A stretch of 7,688 nucleotides of DNA. Origin: JANXUC01 sp043749225. Its GTDB lineage: Bacteria; Acidobacteriota; Terriglobia; Terriglobales; Acidobacteriaceae. The translations under genes were made by a program, and so were the position numbers. The stretch covers positions 1-7,688 of the forward strand of contig JAYVEP010000272.1 in NCBI GenBank assembly GCA_043749225.1, read 5' to 3'. Under the pieces are notes generated by a model, which was not told where the DNA came from, did no database searches, and saw only the letters and a list, made by a program, of their open reading frames with translations. Of this stretch, positions 6,165 through 7,688 are shown one piece after another (position 1 is the first letter of the stretch; each line of letters opens with the position of its first letter).

Positions 6165-6194
6165 TTGACATATCGCGTTTTCACCCACAATACT
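6165..6194 (+). promoter_or_regulatory. Orphan + strand promoter-like sequence
   Basis: A perfect TTGACA (6165-6170) is followed after 18 bases by AATACT (6189-6194), which matches four of six -10 positions. No + strand gene lies downstream before the convergent end of purB, so a transcript would cover the repeat copy at 6325 and could run antisense to purB. Chance occurrence is possible. Confidence 0.3.
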
Positions 6195-6324
6195 GGTTCT
6201 GACCGCTATTGCATACGGCGAAATCCTATTTCCACCCTGGCCCACCCCGCAATCAAGCAGAGTCTGTATTTCGGTGGGCGGAATTCCTTTACCGAGGAAC
6301 ACTGGACTCATGCGCTGTGGGGCC

Positions 6325-6372
6325 GGGTGGTCCAGGCTTTTGATCTCTCCCACACACCAAGACAAAAGGTGG
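6325..6372 (+). repeat. Dispersed intergenic repeat, copy C
   Basis: Partner of the copy at 3331-3380: GGGTGGTCCAGG, then CTTTTGATCTCTCC, then CACACACCAAGACAAAA, then GGTGG. It is followed by a CCTTC-(GTTTTTT)-GAAGG hairpin at 6378-6394 that copy B does not share. It lies in the spacer downstream of purB, in the same orientation as the other copies. Confidence 0.75.
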
Positions 6373-6488
6373 CCCGTCCTTCGTTTTTTGAAGGTGGGAG
6401 TAAATACACCAGAGGCCATAAGGTTGTCACGCAACACGATCCTGGAACGAAATTTTCTCCCAACCTTGGTCCACTCGAACCGTCCTAT

Positions 6489-6509
6489 TCAAGCCTTCTT
6501 TTAGCTTGA
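6489..6509 (-). terminator. Weak hairpin past the end of purB
   Basis: TCAAGC and GCTTGA arms around a 9-base loop lie about 37 bases beyond the purB stop. There is no T-tract after it on the - strand, so it would be a poor intrinsic terminator. It is listed only because no better candidate is seen. Confidence 0.15.
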
Positions 6510-6545
6510 GTGGGGCGACGTCAAGAACATGAACACACACTCGGG

Positions 6546-7688
6546 CTACGCCTTCTTCCTGCCCTTCTTCCCCGGTTTCTTCCCAAAAACCCGCGCAAAA
6601 ATCTTATCCACATTCTTCAACTGCCGGTCAAGATTAAAGGCTTCTTCAATTTTCTTGGTCGGAACGCGACTGGTAATCGCTTTATCCTTCAGAATCTCCA
6701 GCCGGAAATTCAGACCTTCTTTCCATGACCGCATAGCATGGCTCTGCACCATGTGGTAAGCATCTTCGCGCGAGACTCCGCTCTCGACCAGATCCAGCAG
6801 TAACTGCCCGCTGTAGACCAAGCCTCCCGTACTCTCGAGGTTCTGCCGCATGCGGTCGGGGTAGACGAACATCGTATCAATCAGGTTCGCGGTTTTCGCC
6901 AGCAGGTAGTCCATCAAGATGGTTGAATCAGGAAAAATTACGCGCTCCACCGACGAATGCGAGATATCTCTCTCATGCCACAGTGCGACATTTTCAAATC
7001 CAGCTTGCGCGTTCGAGCGAATCACACGAGCCAAACCACTAATCTGTTCGCAAGTAATCGGATTCCGCTTGTGAGGCATCGCCGACGACCCTTTTTGCTT
7101 CTCCGAAAAGAATTCCTCCGCCTCGCGAACTTCCGTCCGCTGCAAGTGGCGAATCTCCGTCGCAATCTTGTCCAGGCTCGAGGCCACCACCGCGAGCGTA
7201 GCCAGATAAAACGCATGGCGGTCGCGCTGAATCACCTGCGAGGAAATGGCTGCGGGCTCGAGGCCCAACCGCTTGCAGATCTTTTCTTCCAGTTCCGGGG
7301 TAAGGTGTGCCAACGTGCCCACCGCACCGGAAAGCTTGCCCACGCGCATGTCTTCAGCAGCGTGTCGGAAACGGGCTAGATTGCGCTGATTCTCCGCATA
7401 CCAATTGGCCAGCTTCAATCCAAAGGTAATGGGTTCGGCATGAACGCCATGCGTGCGGCCAATCTGCGGCGTGTCCTTGAATTCCCAGGCGCGCCGCTCC
7501 AAAACTTCCGAAAGGCTCACGATACCGGCATCGATAATCTTGGAAGCCTGCGTAATCAGCAGAGCCTGCGCCGTGTCCACCACGTCGTTGGAAGTGAGTC
7601 CGTAGTGGAACCAGCGAGAATCGGGGCCAACGAATTCTGAAACCGCCGTGGTGAACGCGATCACGTCGTGACGAACTTCGGCTTCGAT
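6546..7688 (-). CDS. purB: Adenylosuccinate lyase, partial (N-terminus outside the window)
   Basis: The C-terminal 380 residues of PurB, which splits SAICAR to AICAR and adenylosuccinate to AMP with release of fumarate, in cytoplasmic purine synthesis. Visible family motifs (counting from the first residue in the window) are HYGLTSNDVVDTAQ (28-41), GRTHGVHAEPIT with the catalytic histidine region near 80, the fumarase/lyase signature SSAMPHKRNPI (201-211) carrying the mobile catalytic serine loop, and WHERDISHSSVER. The frame is open to the window edge and reads IEAEVRHDVIAFT, the usual PurB sequence, so the GTG at 7664 is an internal valine codon and not a start. Roughly 50 N-terminal residues are missing compared with the usual 430. 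The C-terminus ends in a lysine-rich tail (GKKPGKKGRKKA). Confidence 0.97.
   Translation of the reverse strand: MEAEVRHDVIAFTTAVSEFVGPDSRWFHYGLTSNDVVDTAQALLITQASKIIDAGIVSLSEVLERRAWEFKDTPQIGRTHGVHAEPITFGLKLANWYAENQRNLARFRHAAEDMRVGKLSGAVGTLAHLTPELEEKICKRLGLEPAAISSQVIQRDRHAFYLATLAVVASSLDKIATEIRHLQRTEVREAEEFFSEKQKGSSAMPHKRNPITCEQISGLARVIRSNAQAGFENVALWHERDISHSSVERVIFPDSTILMDYLLAKTANLIDTMFVYPDRMRQNLESTGGLVYSGQLLLDLVESGVSREDAYHMVQSHAMRSWKEGLNFRLEILKDKAITSRVPTKKIEEAFNLDRQLKNVDKIFARVFGKKPGKKGRKKA

Larger units (their letters stand above)
5984..6545. other. Intergenic spacer between purB and the FecR/TonB gene (562 bases)
   Basis: Both flanking genes are on -, so this should hold the end of the purB transcript and the promoter of the FecR/TonB gene. 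I see a ribosome binding site (5991-5996), a perfect palindrome (5999-6019), a + strand promoter-like sequence (6165-6194), one dispersed repeat (6325-6372), a small CCTTC/GAAGG hairpin (6378-6394) and a weak hairpin past purB (6489-6509). No convincing - strand promoter was found. Open frames such as 6437-6102 (-) and 6096-6509 (+) run through the repeat and do not look like genes. Confidence 0.6.

Noticed and set aside
6102..6437. 111-codon - frame in the spacer below purB
   Set aside because: It passes through the dispersed repeat; its resemblance to the - frame at copy B is limited to the repeat itself, and no ribosome binding site or wider protein similarity is visible.
7662..7664. GTG at 7664 as the start of PurB
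   Set aside because: The frame continues upstream to the window edge as IEAEVRHD, which joins the family's conserved VRHDVIAFT motif; the valine is internal.
1..7688. tRNA genes, rRNA, CRISPR array, insertion sequence or phage genes
   Set aside because: No cloverleaf, no regularly spaced repeat-spacer pattern, no transposase, integrase or phage-like protein and no terminal inverted repeats with target duplications were seen; the only tandem array is protein-coding.

Overview
The window looks like chromosomal DNA of a GC-rich, Gram-negative-type environmental bacterium. The best guess is an Acidobacteriota (Terriglobia-like) genome. This is inferred from a FecR/DUF6600-type secreted protein, long intergenic spacers carrying short dispersed repeats, and generally high-GC codon third positions. 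No rRNA or phylogenetic marker search could be run, so the taxon is a guess.

Layout from left to right. A small NTF2-like (SnoaL/DUF4440) protein lies on + (26-478). It runs tail to tail into a compact type II toxin-antitoxin operon on - (AbrB/MazE-type antitoxin 1121-891, then an overlapping PIN-domain VapC toxin 901-494). The operon has a readable promoter, and a palindromic operator overlaps the promoter's -10 box. A 580-base divergent spacer follows, holding a dispersed repeat, a bulged hairpin and a weak promoter. Next comes a + strand gene for a secreted beta-propeller plus fibronectin type III protein (1702-3294). It is intact in every respect except one in-frame TAA at codon 54, which separates the signal peptide from the rest. 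After a second repeat copy and a possible 41-residue ORF comes a large - strand gene (5983-3584). It encodes an exported protein combining a FecR-like domain, a Trp/Gly-rich DUF6600-like region, a Pro/Ala/Gln-rich TolA-like coiled stretch built of 54- and 39-bp DNA repeats, and a C-terminal TonB domain. A 562-base spacer holds a perfect palindrome next to the ribosome binding site of that gene, a third repeat copy and an orphan promoter-like sequence. The window ends inside purB (adenylosuccinate lyase), on - and missing its N-terminus.

Only the toxin-antitoxin pair forms an obvious operon; the remaining genes look like independent units. The more unusual items are the FecR/DUF6600/TonB fusion without a lasting membrane anchor, the internal repeat expansion in it, the single-stop interruption of the propeller gene, and a three-copy intergenic repeat family in one orientation.
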